A DNA stretch of 64,000 nt from Opitutales bacterium. GTDB lineage: Bacteria > Verrucomicrobiota > Verrucomicrobiia > Opitutales > Seribacteraceae. Shown here in pieces: positions 1 through 10,637 of the stretch. The number at the start of each line of letters is the position of its first letter. Within the stretch, counting starts at the first letter, position 1. The stretch spans positions 124,001 through 188,000 of the forward strand of contig JAOFTV010000002.1 in NCBI GenBank assembly GCA_028045305.1, written 5' to 3'. Below the pieces are notes generated by a model. It did no database searches. It was not told where the DNA came from and worked only from the letters and a program-made list of their open reading frames with translations. The position numbers were made by a program, and so were the translations under genes.

Positions 1-1164
1 ACTGGTACAAATTGGATTTATCACGAGAACCTCGGTTGGCTCTACCGTTCTGGCACCACAACTGATAACACCTGGCTATGGTCTGACCTATGGCAATGGG
101 GGTGGGTGAGTGATACAACCTTTCCCTATGTTACCCTGTCAGTATCAGATTGGCTCTATTACTTTAGTGGAACCTCCGACCCAGTAAGGTATTATGACTT
201 TGAACTAATAAAGTGGCTGGAAGGAAACTTTCTATCTGCCCGCACAATCGAACTTACCGCTGCTAACGAAGGTGGAGAAATAGATGGCCCCACATCTTTC
301 TACCCCGGACAACAACTCGTTTTTGTTGCCCGGCCCGCTCAGGGGTTTGTATTTGCGGGTTGGACGGGTGACTACAACAGTGGCCAAAACCCCCTCATCA
401 TTGATGATGCACGGAATTCATTCTCCTTGGAGGCAGAATTTGTGACTGTTCAGACTGTCAGCCAGCAGGGGAGTTCGGTCATCAATCTGGACCACCTAGA
501 TGGAGAAAGTAAAGAACTCGCAACTGCCCAACTGAATGGACTGGGTGAATCTACCTTCGTAAGCTCAGGTAATGCTCCCGTATTTGAATTTTCAGGAAAA
601 GGAGATAGCCGTTTACTCTCAGCTGTGAACGCTGGCATCCTCGAGAGCACTGTAAATATCGGTGTTTTTGATGAAAATGCAGCCGAAATCAATCATAAGC
701 ATTTACCCCTCATGCCAACTCGTGATCTTGAGTATATTTCCGGCCAATCTCGCAGAGTTGGCAGTTGTACTTTTTCTGGAATCGATATTTGGAAAGGCAT
801 CCCTTGTCTGGTTATGACAATCTCCTTAGGGTCTGAATATACTGAGGATAGAAAACTTGCCCAGGATACCCTTGGCAATGTATGGATGCTCGATTCTTTA
901 TCCAAAGGGAATTCATTACAACAAGCTCCCACCCTGCTTCTTCCAGTCATTGATTCAATCGTCGATGGGTGGAAAAGCTGGCCCACCGGCTATGTAATCC
1001 CCCCCGATCATGCAATTAGCACGGGCGTGGAAGGAAAGGTCAGAGTAGGAGGACTTGGAGCCCTAGAGAATGTAATTTCTCTGACCTTGAACCGTAAAGA
1101 TGCTCCTGGACAAAAAGAAATCTTTGCCAAAGGGATAGGATTAGTTCAAATATCTCTACCTTAG
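1..1164 (+). CDS. Surface/secreted protein, C-terminal part, with Trp-rich repeats and an InlB-like repeat (5' truncated)
   Basis: The reading frame is open from base 1, so the gene begins outside the window; a GTG at 106 is only an internal codon. The first ~75 residues are rich in Trp and Tyr (segments such as GWLYRSG, WLWSDLWQWGW, FPY, WLYYFSG), a repeat style common at the ends of secreted proteins of Opitutae-type Verrucomicrobiota. Roughly residues 82-150 (AANEGGEIDG, then GFVFAGWTGDY, ending in EAEFV) match the InlB B-repeat / Flg_new_2 type beta-repeat found in cell-surface proteins. The remaining ~240 residues resemble no family I recognise. No catalytic motif is visible, so an adhesive or structural surface role is inference. 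A barrel protein starts two bases after the stop, suggesting co-expression. Confidence 0.75.
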   Translation, partial: TGTNWIYHENLGWLYRSGTTTDNTWLWSDLWQWGWVSDTTFPYVTLSVSDWLYYFSGTSDPVRYYDFELIKWLEGNFLSARTIELTAANEGGEIDGPTSFYPGQQLVFVARPAQGFVFAGWTGDYNSGQNPLIIDDARNSFSLEAEFVTVQTVSQQGSSVINLDHLDGESKELATAQLNGLGESTFVSSGNAPVFEFSGKGDSRLLSAVNAGILESTVNIGVFDENAAEINHKHLPLMPTRDLEYISGQSRRVGSCTFSGIDIWKGIPCLVMTISLGSEYTEDRKLAQDTLGNVWMLDSLSKGNSLQQAPTLLLPVIDSIVDGWKSWPTGYVIPPDHAISTGVEGKVRVGGLGALENVISLTLNRKDAPGQKEIFAKGIGLVQISLP

Positions 1165-1165
1165 A

Positions 1166-2263
1166 GTGAATATGAACGTAATTGCCCACACCGTCCAATC
1201 TTCCTTTCGTGCCCTCGCTGTAAGTACCCTTATCCTCCCATCCTTATGTGGTTGGGCAATGAACAATGGGGAAAAGTTGGAAGAACTTCGTGAAAGATCT
1301 AAGAGAATTCTTGCCACCTTGGATGGCCTGGACAGTAGGTTAGAACAAATGCGTTCGACCAATTCCGAACAATCAACACCCGTGAACGAGGTTGGCCCAA
1401 GAGATCAAGAAGTCATTTGGGAAGATTACGAATCAATTCCCCTACCCGGTGATTCGGAAGATAAAGAAACTCCCCAAACCGTGGAAGAGCATACCGAATC
1501 CGGAACTATTGAATGGGAAACCTACTCAGAAAATGAGGTTGAATCCCCTCAGGAAAATTGGACGGAACAGGATACTGAATTCGAATTCGTGATCGAAAAA
1601 TATGAGGAAGGAAATCCCGAAATTTCTGATGATCCAGATTCTTTCAATTCCTCAGACAGCACCTACCGAGTTGTCAAAAGCGATTATTATGTAATCTTCA
1701 ACTATGGTATTCAGCTCGGAAGTGAAATTGACTTCTCCAGCGATTTACCTGCCTTGAGCGGCGAACTCGATGTCGACTGGGGGCACAACCTCTCCCTCGA
1801 ATTGGGAATTCCCTTGGACATGATGGAAAACTTGGAACTTGGAATTTTGCTTGGCTTTAATAACGCAGAAATTAGCGGCTTTAGTGGTTCATCTAAAACA
1901 ACCACTGCATTAACCGGAGCAGATGGTGAGATCTCCAACTATTACTTTGCCATACGCCCAAACTACACCTTCGAACTTTCGGATGAAATGGCTATTCGGG
2001 CAGGAACAAGCCTTGGCCTATCTAGCCGCCATAATCACTTTGATTCGGAACATGTTACTAGTGTTATTCCAGGTGCAAATAACTACATCTTTCAGGAAGA
2101 AAAGCTCTGCATCCTCTGGGACTTTCATACCACCGTGCAATGGGCATTATGGGAGAACGGGGGGCTTTTGTTCGGCTACCGTTTTGCTTATGTAAGCGGA
2201 ACAGGAAATTTTGATAGCCAGATTGCTAACTCTTTTGAGTTTGGTGGGCGTATAGGATTCTAA
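1166..2263 (+). CDS. Predicted outer-membrane beta-barrel protein with N-terminal coiled coil and acidic linker
   Basis: I do not recognise a named family. Seen: a hydrophobic signal-like segment (residues ~8-30), a short heptad-like stretch (KLEELRERSKRIL, LDSRLEQM), a long Glu/Asp-rich linker (~70-165), then ~200 residues of alternating polar/hydrophobic strands ending in a terminal Phe (GGRIGF), the usual signature of a protein inserted by the BAM machinery. The barrel therefore probably sits in the outer membrane, with the coiled coil and acidic linker in the periplasm or outside. The start may be GTG 1166 or ATG 1172, two codons later. It follows the surface protein by one base, so the two probably share a transcript. 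A porin-like or anchoring role is inference only. Confidence 0.7.
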   Translation: MNMNVIAHTVQSSFRALAVSTLILPSLCGWAMNNGEKLEELRERSKRILATLDGLDSRLEQMRSTNSEQSTPVNEVGPRDQEVIWEDYESIPLPGDSEDKETPQTVEEHTESGTIEWETYSENEVESPQENWTEQDTEFEFVIEKYEEGNPEISDDPDSFNSSDSTYRVVKSDYYVIFNYGIQLGSEIDFSSDLPALSGELDVDWGHNLSLELGIPLDMMENLELGILLGFNNAEISGFSGSSKTTTALTGADGEISNYYFAIRPNYTFELSDEMAIRAGTSLGLSSRHNHFDSEHVTSVIPGANNYIFQEEKLCILWDFHTTVQWALWENGGLLFGYRFAYVSGTGNFDSQIANSFEFGGRIGF

Positions 2264-2290
2264 ATTTCTCATTTCTTAAACTAGATAGTT

Positions 2291-3235
2291 TCAACTGCCC
2301 ACCAAATCTGCAATTGCAGATTGGAGAGTGGGAAACCGAAAAGAATAGCCGTTATCATCGAGCTTTTGAGATCTTACTTTTCTACTTTGCAAAGCTAGTT
2401 CCCATGCAGAGCCAATAACAAAACATCCCAGTTTCACACCCCATGCAGGGGCAGGTAAACCTAGCCCCATGGGTGCGAGTTGCTGACGCAAACACTTCAT
2501 AAATTCCTCGTTCAGTACAGGCTGTGGAGCCGCAAGATTAAAGGGCCCGGATAATTTCTGCTGTTCAATGAGAAAACGGACAATCGAAACGAAATCATCC
2601 TCATGCAACCAGCTCATCCATTGTTTACCCGACCCTTGGGCACCCCCCAGCCCAAGTTTGGCAAATTTGGCAAGTAACGGAAATGCCCCACTCTTTTTGC
2701 CAAGCACAAAGCTAATTCGCAAAGAAATTTGCCGGACATTTGGCCATTTTTTCTCAAAAAAGGCATCTTCCCATGCCTGAGTAACTTCCTCCAGAAATCC
2801 TTTTCCCGAAATGGGTGAGTCTTCCACAAAGGCATCCTCCTGCCCCCATCGCTGTCCGTAAAGTGCCATGGAACTCGCATTTATCCAGACTTTGGGTGGG
2901 GAAGCCAGAGACTCAAACGCTTTGCTCAGGGCCCGCGTGGAGGATATTCGAGAGTCGAGAATATCTTTTCGGTTTTTCTTCCCGTATCTGCAATCCACAG
3001 AACGGCCAGATAGATTGATCAGGACATTACAATTTGAAAGTTCAGATTCCCAGGCTCCACTCTTTGAACCGGACCATCGGACAACCCGACTACCAGGTAG
3101 GACAGAGGGTTGAGATGAACGGGAAAGAATGACCACCTTCCATCCATCCTCAAGAAAAGAATGGGCTAATAGGTTTCCTAAATACCCACTCCCACCAGCA
3201 ATAACGACCTTTCTTATATTAGAATGTCCACTCAT
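2291..3235 (-). CDS. TIGR01777-family NAD(P)-dependent epimerase (YfcH-like)
   Basis: Extended short-chain dehydrogenase/reductase fold. The N-terminus carries the dinucleotide-binding glycine motif GGSGYLG (residues ~14-20), followed by NLSGRSVDCRY, a hallmark of the YfcH/TIGR01777 group, and SSMALYG, where the usual catalytic Tyr/Ser region lies. The end (NGYSFRFPTLQSAI) corresponds to the DUF1731 C-terminal domain of this family. Length 314 residues is close to the ~300 usual for it. Substrate is unknown for most members; an NAD(P)-dependent sugar-nucleotide or related epimerase/reductase role is a family-level statement. Cytoplasmic, no signal peptide. It lies 87 bases downstream of the DUF1080 gene on the same strand. 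Confidence 0.9.
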   Translation of the reverse strand: MSGHSNIRKVVIAGGSGYLGNLLAHSFLEDGWKVVILSRSSQPSVLPGSRVVRWSGSKSGAWESELSNCNVLINLSGRSVDCRYGKKNRKDILDSRISSTRALSKAFESLASPPKVWINASSMALYGQRWGQEDAFVEDSPISGKGFLEEVTQAWEDAFFEKKWPNVRQISLRISFVLGKKSGAFPLLAKFAKLGLGGAQGSGKQWMSWLHEDDFVSIVRFLIEQQKLSGPFNLAAPQPVLNEEFMKCLRQQLAPMGLGLPAPAWGVKLGCFVIGSAWELALQSRKVRSQKLDDNGYSFRFPTLQSAIADLVGS

Positions 3236-3322
3236 AAGAAGTAGCCTAGTGAAGACTGCCAGCTGGACAAAAGAGACGGTTCATTCAAATACAGGCACAC
3301 CTGCCCGTAAAGATGATTTCTT

Positions 3323-4006
3323 TTATTGTCTGAGCGTAATGTTACGAAAATATACCTTCATCGGTGGACCCGCGTGCACCTGAAAGGCAAGCAATCCATC
3401 CGCACGCCTTTGCTTTTCATCTTCGTCGATGAGTTCGCACATCTTTTGTCCATTGATGTAGTGCTCGAAACGAAAACCATCCGCAACGATACGATACTTG
3501 TTCCACTCTTTCTTTTTCACGGCCAATCCGAGCTTGGAAGTGTCTCCAATTTTCTCCACGCTTTTCACCATTTTGCCAGATGCATCCCGTGAAAGTGTGG
3601 TGCGGTCTCCCCGCATACAAAGTATCCCACGAAATGATTCGCCATAGCAAATGCCCGAATAATTATCTCCAGATTCAAAATCCGCCTGATATCCACCAAT
3701 TCTCCAGCCATCATGGTTTCCGGGTTTGATAAAACTACGGTATTGAATTCCGCTGTTCCCGGAATCAATCTTACACTCCAAAGTAAGATCAAAATCTTTA
3801 AGGCTTCCCCCTTTCCAAATCAAAAAGGTATTCCCCTTAGTTGGGTTTTCTACTGTATTCACCCCCACAATCGCCCCCTCTTCAACGCTCCAATGAAGCG
3901 GGTTACCATTCCAACCTTCCAAGGTTTTGCCATCAAAAAGTGACTGTTCTGCAAGCAGCGTGAAAGGAAGTAGGAAAGATACGAAAAAAGAGAAGGTAGA
4001 TTTCAT
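3323..4006 (-). CDS. Exported DUF1080 protein (3-keto-disaccharide hydrolase fold)
   Basis: A signal peptide (MKSTFSFFVSFLLPFTLLAE) is followed by one DUF1080 domain: LFDGKTLEGWNG near residue 24, SGIQYRS in the middle and PPMKVYFRNITLRQ at the end, all typical of this concanavalin-like fold. Family knowledge: DUF1080 proteins have been assigned as 3-keto-disaccharide/3-keto-glycoside hydrolases, acting outside the cytoplasm on sugars oxidised at C3. At 227 residues this is a complete single-domain member. A second, fused DUF1080 domain occurs at 48722-50290. The substrate here cannot be read from sequence. Confidence 0.9.
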   Translation of the reverse strand: MKSTFSFFVSFLLPFTLLAEQSLFDGKTLEGWNGNPLHWSVEEGAIVGVNTVENPTKGNTFLIWKGGSLKDFDLTLECKIDSGNSGIQYRSFIKPGNHDGWRIGGYQADFESGDNYSGICYGESFRGILCMRGDRTTLSRDASGKMVKSVEKIGDTSKLGLAVKKKEWNKYRIVADGFRFEHYINGQKMCELIDEDEKQRRADGLLAFQVHAGPPMKVYFRNITLRQ

Positions 4007-4108
4007 AAATAAATTATTTTTATCATTCCATGAATACGGATTGGTTCAAGGAAAAGTTGACCGATGAGCAATTTTACTTCGGTATACTACCAATGATAGA
4101 TCAGCAAG

Positions 4109-5056
4109 ATGATCGAGGTTAAAGACCTTAAATTACACTACGGGGACTTCGTTGCGGTTAATCAGTTAACCTTCTCGGTAAAGCCTGGTTCGATCTACGG
4201 TCTGATCGGTCCGAATGGAGCAGGCAAAACAAGTGCGATCAAAGCAATTGCCACTTTACTTGAGCCGACCTTTGGAGATATTTTGGTCGAAGGAATTTCT
4301 GCCCTGCATCAACCAGAACAGGCACGGGGCGTCCTCGGTTATATGCCTGACTTTCCTCCAATCTATGAAGATTTAAAGGTGTGGGAATTTTGCGACCTTT
4401 TTGCTCAGGCCTATGGCCTTAGTGGGGAAGAAAAAGAGGCAAAGGTTTTGCAAAGCCTCCATGCAACAGGTTTGAAGGAACAAATGCATGACCTGTGTAA
4501 AACCCTGTCACGGGGAATGCGCCAGCGGGCATTGCTTGCCAAGACATTGGTGCACGAACCCTCCGTTCTTTTATTGGACGAACCCGCGGCCAACCTCGAT
4601 CCGAAGTCACGCATCGATTTACGAAATATCCTCAAAAAATTGGCAGGCGATGGGAAGACCATTCTTATTTCCTCACATATACTGTCTGAAATCGAGGACA
4701 CTTGCGATAGCCTCGGTTTCATGCGGGATGGAAGGATGGCCCTATCCGGAACCTTGGATGAAATTTCGAGGCAGAAAGATAGAGCGACTCATCTCAAAAT
4801 TCACCTACTCGAACCCTACCCAGCTCTACGAGAAGTCATCTCCAAGATCCCCAGCCTTTCGCAAGTCGAAGAAACTTCAACATGCAAGACCAAGTTTCGT
4901 GTTTCCCTGGATGGTGGAGAAAAGGAAGCCACCCAGGCACTCGCTAAATTAGTGGAAACTGGTGTTCCCGTCTCAGAATTTATCTTTCAAAAGCCAAGGG
5001 TTGAGGAATTATTTCTCGAACTTGAATCTTCAACCAAAGAGAGGGAAAAAAAGTGA
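4109..5056 (+). CDS. ABC-2 type transporter, ATP-binding protein
   Basis: Nucleotide-binding subunit of an ABC transporter. Walker A is GPNGAGKTS (residues ~34-42), the signature is LSRGMRQRALLAKTL (an atypical LSRGM instead of LSGGQ, common in ABC-2 exporters), and Walker B is VLLLDEPAANLDP; the H-loop is in ISSHILSE. The C-terminal ~90 residues form the extra domain seen in exporters of the Nod/CcmA/drug type. Its stop overlaps the GTG start of the permease gene by four bases, so translational coupling is likely. Substrate unknown; a heterodimeric or homodimeric exporter is the best reading. Confidence 0.93.
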   Translation: MIEVKDLKLHYGDFVAVNQLTFSVKPGSIYGLIGPNGAGKTSAIKAIATLLEPTFGDILVEGISALHQPEQARGVLGYMPDFPPIYEDLKVWEFCDLFAQAYGLSGEEKEAKVLQSLHATGLKEQMHDLCKTLSRGMRQRALLAKTLVHEPSVLLLDEPAANLDPKSRIDLRNILKKLAGDGKTILISSHILSEIEDTCDSLGFMRDGRMALSGTLDEISRQKDRATHLKIHLLEPYPALREVISKIPSLSQVEETSTCKTKFRVSLDGGEKEATQALAKLVETGVPVSEFIFQKPRVEELFLELESSTKEREKK

Positions 5057-6720
5057 ATCCTTTAATTCGGCGGGGAATCCGGGAACGATTGCGCCCAAAG
5101 AACCTGGTTGCCTCCGGGCTCTTTTCCATCATCTCATGTGCCACTCTTTATCTGGCTTCCTTCTTCGACGGCATGCAGCAAGTCATTCCCGCGAACGAAT
5201 CGGAGTCTGCCCTGCCCGAGCTTATATCCATGCCAGTTAACGGTGCCCGGGAAGCCTTTACATTGTTACTTGTATTGCAGGGATTCTTTCTAATGTTTCT
5301 GGGTACAGGAAGAGTGGCCTCGGTAACGGCGGAGGAAAAAGAAGCGGGCTTGCTTGACTACCAAAGAATGACTCCGATGAACCCGTTTTCGAAAATCCTT
5401 GGATATTTATTCGGTCTGCCTGCCCGGGAATATTTCATGTTCCTGATCACCCTGCCCTTTCTTCTGCACTGCATGGTGGTCGGTAAAATTCCATTGCTTA
5501 ACCTCTTTCAACTCTACGCAGTTTTTTTCTGCTCAGTTATTCTTTACCACCTTACTGCCCATGTTATCGGATTGGTGGTGCCGAAACCGCGGGCAGCTTC
5601 ATGGGTAGCCCGCCTTGCCGTGCTCGGACTGTATGTTTTTCTTCCCGTGCTCGGACAGGCAGGTATCTCCTTCCTTTCTTTTCTTACGATACTTCCCACT
5701 TATTTCGGTAAAATTGTTCCCCACCTTCTCGCCGAAGGCAACCAAACCCTTGGACGCTTTGAAAGACAAGTCGTGGATTTTTGGGAGGAAATTCCCTTTT
5801 TCACCTACCAGGTTTCTCCAACCACCTTTACCTTTGTAATGCAGGGGTTGATCCTTCTTGCTCTCTTTGCCACAGCCTACCGGAAATGGCGGCTCGATTC
5901 GCTTCCCGCATTTTCCAAGCCCATGGCAATTGGTCTGTTTGGCATTTTACAAATTCTTTTGCTCGGTTCGCTTTGGCCTTTTTTCTCACAGGGAGAAGCT
6001 AGTGGACTGCTCGGTCAGAGCCTTCAGCTTGATCCCACAAAGGCCGGACTTCCCAATCAGTTAAAAAACGACTCTCTGCCTGCCATTTCCATGATCGTGG
6101 TTCAATCAACCTACTTTCTCCTTAACTTGGCATCTCTTTTATTATTAATCAATGTATGTTGCCCGGATCCGCACCGTCAACTCAAGGGCAGGCAACGTTC
6201 GGGAAAATTAGGAATGAGCCGCATTCCTGCACTTGCAGACGAAGCACCCGGAGGCTTGTTTGTTTGTGTGCTTGTCTGTATCTCCACCGTGGTTTATGCA
6301 ATGCTACACTTGCTGGCGGTAAGTTCAGAAACCGTGCAGTCGGTTGCACCTTCTGCCCTATCAGTCCTTCTACCTGGACTGGTTTTACTTTTTACCGCAC
6401 TTGCTTTACGGGCAGCACGGGAACAATGGTTTAATTTAGGATTTTGGGGGTTTGTAGGTTTACTATGGCTGACACCCATGCTTGCCTGCCTCGTTCTGGC
6501 AGTGGATGATTTCCTCGGAAATTCCCAACTCATGCTAAACATCGCCTCCCTTTCTCCCCTAACATTTTTTCCCCAGTTGATGGTTTTTCTCGCTCCCGAT
6601 ATATTTCCCAACCCAAACCCATTGATTAATCTTTCCACATCCATCAAGATCGGCGTTATTACCAGTGCAATACTTGCCATCTTTCTTTCCATCACTCTCT
6701 TTCGTACATTAAAGAAATAA
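5053..6720 (+). CDS. ABC-2 type transporter permease
   Basis: Large integral membrane protein of 555 residues with about 12 hydrophobic segments (for example SGLFSIISCATLYLASFF, LLLVLQGFFLMFLGTG, ILYHLTAHVIGLVV, and a run at the C-terminus). The N-terminal half includes the VTAEEKEAGLLDYQRMTPM stretch typical of ABC-2 permeases, where the coupling helix contacts the ATPase. Starts with GTG inside the last codons of the ATPase gene (four-base overlap) and its stop overlaps the next start by one base (taatg), so the three genes form a tight operon. The second half seems to be an extra membrane domain compared with simple ABC-2 permeases. Transported substrate unknown. Confidence 0.88.
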   Translation: MNPLIRRGIRERLRPKNLVASGLFSIISCATLYLASFFDGMQQVIPANESESALPELISMPVNGAREAFTLLLVLQGFFLMFLGTGRVASVTAEEKEAGLLDYQRMTPMNPFSKILGYLFGLPAREYFMFLITLPFLLHCMVVGKIPLLNLFQLYAVFFCSVILYHLTAHVIGLVVPKPRAASWVARLAVLGLYVFLPVLGQAGISFLSFLTILPTYFGKIVPHLLAEGNQTLGRFERQVVDFWEEIPFFTYQVSPTTFTFVMQGLILLALFATAYRKWRLDSLPAFSKPMAIGLFGILQILLLGSLWPFFSQGEASGLLGQSLQLDPTKAGLPNQLKNDSLPAISMIVVQSTYFLLNLASLLLLINVCCPDPHRQLKGRQRSGKLGMSRIPALADEAPGGLFVCVLVCISTVVYAMLHLLAVSSETVQSVAPSALSVLLPGLVLLFTALALRAAREQWFNLGFWGFVGLLWLTPMLACLVLAVDDFLGNSQLMLNIASLSPLTFFPQLMVFLAPDIFPNPNPLINLSTSIKIGVITSAILAIFLSITLFRTLKK

Positions 6721-7013
6721 TGTTCTCATCTATCCGTAACCTCCGCATCCTGGGAAATGTTGAGGGTGTATCCTATTTAATTCTTCTTGGTATTGCCATG
6801 CCCCTAAAATATTGGTGGGGAATTCCTCTGGCCGTGAAAGTTGTAGGGATGACCCACGGCATTCTCTTTGTCGCCTATTGCCTTTTGCTCGCCATATCCA
6901 TGAAAAAACATGCCTGGTCTTTTCTCTTCGGCCTTTACCTTTTCGTTGCGACTTTAATTCCCTTTGGCACTTTTATAACCGATCGAAAGCTTAAAGGATT
7001 CTCTAGAAATTAG
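6720..7013 (+). CDS. DUF3817 family small membrane protein
   Basis: 97-residue protein with three hydrophobic segments and the family pattern: RNLRILGNVEGVSYLILLG at the start, KVVGMTHGILFVAYC in the middle (the conserved GMxHGxLF element) and a C-terminal FGTFITDRKLK. These match DUF3817 (TIGR03954), small integral membrane proteins of unknown biochemical role. It is coupled to the ABC permease through a one-base stop/start overlap, suggesting it is co-made with the exporter. Its stop overlaps the convergent DUF1552 gene by four bases. Confidence 0.88.
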   Translation: MFSSIRNLRILGNVEGVSYLILLGIAMPLKYWWGIPLAVKVVGMTHGILFVAYCLLLAISMKKHAWSFLFGLYLFVATLIPFGTFITDRKLKGFSRN

Positions 7014-8419
7014 ACAAGTAAACTGGAAATAGTTCCGGTACTGTCAGCAAATCGATCAAGCTCAAGACCCATTGCTTTAGCTTGCGTGAGCCATAAATTG
7101 GCCAAAGGCTCTCCACCATCTGGTGTTTTGAAAGTTCCATTAACTTTTTTTACCAATCCTGATTTTGCTGAAACATTTAAGTGCTTTCCGGTAATAAATC
7201 TCCCACCACCTGAACCAGCTATCAAGATAGGCAAAGCACTGTATTGGTGAGTCGACCCATCCCCCAAACCTGATCCATAGGTAAATAAAATATTATCCAG
7301 TAAGGTCTTCCCATTAGCTTCTTCTATCCGACTCATCTTCTCACAAAGATAAGCAAATTGCTCCATGTAGAAGTGATCCACCTTAATCAGGTCCTCAACA
7401 AATTTCCCTTGATTATGGGACATCATATGATGGCTCTTAGGTTTATCGAATAAGCTTTCAAATAAATAGGGAGTGTCCCATCTTTCAGGCCCCACCATGA
7501 AGGTGGCCACGTTGGTCAACCCGCTTTGCAAGGAGGCAACCATCAGGTCACCCATCAATCGAATATACTCCCCCCTTGGCATTTTACCGTCCATCGGAAT
7601 GTCAAGATCGACCTTGCTTAACTCATTTCTCATCCCATCCAATCGTAAAATCTGCTGCTCTATCGTACGGATGGATTCAAAATATTCACCAAATTTCTGC
7701 TGATCAGAATAGCCAAGGTCTTTTCTCAAGGACCGGGCATCATCAAGAACCAAGTCAGTAATGTTCTTATAGGCACTGCGTTCATCCGATTTAAAAAGCC
7801 TACGATAGGCTAGCAATGGATCCCGCATCGAGGGAGCCACATGCTCCGTCCCATACCAAGAAATATTATCAAACTGAATCGATTCCTTGTTATCATTGTG
7901 ACTATTACAGCTAAATTCAAGAGTCTTAAAAGGAGTATCTTTACCAATTTCATCTGCAAGAATATGATCTAAACTACGTGCCTGAGGGTAAGGCGTGTGC
8001 TTGAGACTAAACGGACTGGCACTGGAAAGAAAACAGGAAGCACACTGTGCATGCACATCCGTACCCGGCTGAAAAGTACGATCCAATCCCGTGATCAAAG
8101 TAACCTTATCCTTCAGCCCATTCAAGGGTTTCATGGTTGGAGTCAACTTTAGATCATGAAGACCGACTCCCAGATTCGAACGAGTACTTTCTGCATCAAA
8201 ATTATCATTATTAAAGTTTCTTTGCACTGAACTCTGTCCCTCGCCTGGAAAGAAAGTCTTCCGAACCACCCCGATGGGCACATAATAAAAAGCCGCACGC
8301 TGAGGGATTTTATAATTCTTGCTACCAACCGCCAAGCTTTCCATCCATGGCAGAGCAAGGGCGGAGGTTCCTAGTCCGCGAAGAAAAGTACGGCGGCCAA
8401 TATTTTTCATCGTTTTCAT
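7010..8419 (-). CDS. DUF1552 protein, Tat-exported
   Basis: The N-terminus is a twin-arginine signal (GRRTFLRGLGTSALALPWME), so the protein is exported folded. The body matches DUF1552, a family almost restricted to Planctomycetota, Verrucomicrobiota and some Deltaproteobacteria and nearly always encoded next to DUF1592-type cytochromes. Recognisable parts are RAAFYYVPIGV after the signal and a late NILFTYGSGLGDGSTHQYSALPILIAG segment (quoted in part), reminiscent of the sulfatase/DUF1501 superfamily. The DUF1592 partner gene ends five bases upstream of this start, so they are one transcription unit. Biochemical function is not established. Confidence 0.9.
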   Translation of the reverse strand: MKTMKNIGRRTFLRGLGTSALALPWMESLAVGSKNYKIPQRAAFYYVPIGVVRKTFFPGEGQSSVQRNFNNDNFDAESTRSNLGVGLHDLKLTPTMKPLNGLKDKVTLITGLDRTFQPGTDVHAQCASCFLSSASPFSLKHTPYPQARSLDHILADEIGKDTPFKTLEFSCNSHNDNKESIQFDNISWYGTEHVAPSMRDPLLAYRRLFKSDERSAYKNITDLVLDDARSLRKDLGYSDQQKFGEYFESIRTIEQQILRLDGMRNELSKVDLDIPMDGKMPRGEYIRLMGDLMVASLQSGLTNVATFMVGPERWDTPYLFESLFDKPKSHHMMSHNQGKFVEDLIKVDHFYMEQFAYLCEKMSRIEEANGKTLLDNILFTYGSGLGDGSTHQYSALPILIAGSGGGRFITGKHLNVSAKSGLVKKVNGTFKTPDGGEPLANLWLTQAKAMGLELDRFADSTGTISSLLV

Positions 8420-8423
8420 ATTT

Positions 8424-10508
<2,085 letters not shown>

Positions 10509-10637
10509 AATTTTTATTCCTGATTAGAAAAAAAGCTTAGACAAGGTTTAAAGAAGCTTTTTGAGAAAATTTTTCACGGAAGAAAAAGTCTGCTTTGTTG
10601 GATTGTAAAAATTAATCAATTCCTCAGTCTATGTCTC

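Noticed and set aside
1009-1015. Seven-C run inside the first gene (another at 31537-31543)
   Set aside because: The reading frames run through both without a break, so there is no sign of phase variation.
2278-2291. AAACTA-GA-TAGTTT inverted repeat between the barrel gene and the epimerase gene
   Set aside because: Two-base loop, all-weak stem and no T-run; not a credible terminator.
4057-4088. TTGACC and TATACT boxes before the ABC transporter ATPase gene
   Set aside because: The 20-base spacing is too long for a standard sigma-70 promoter, so I do not list it.
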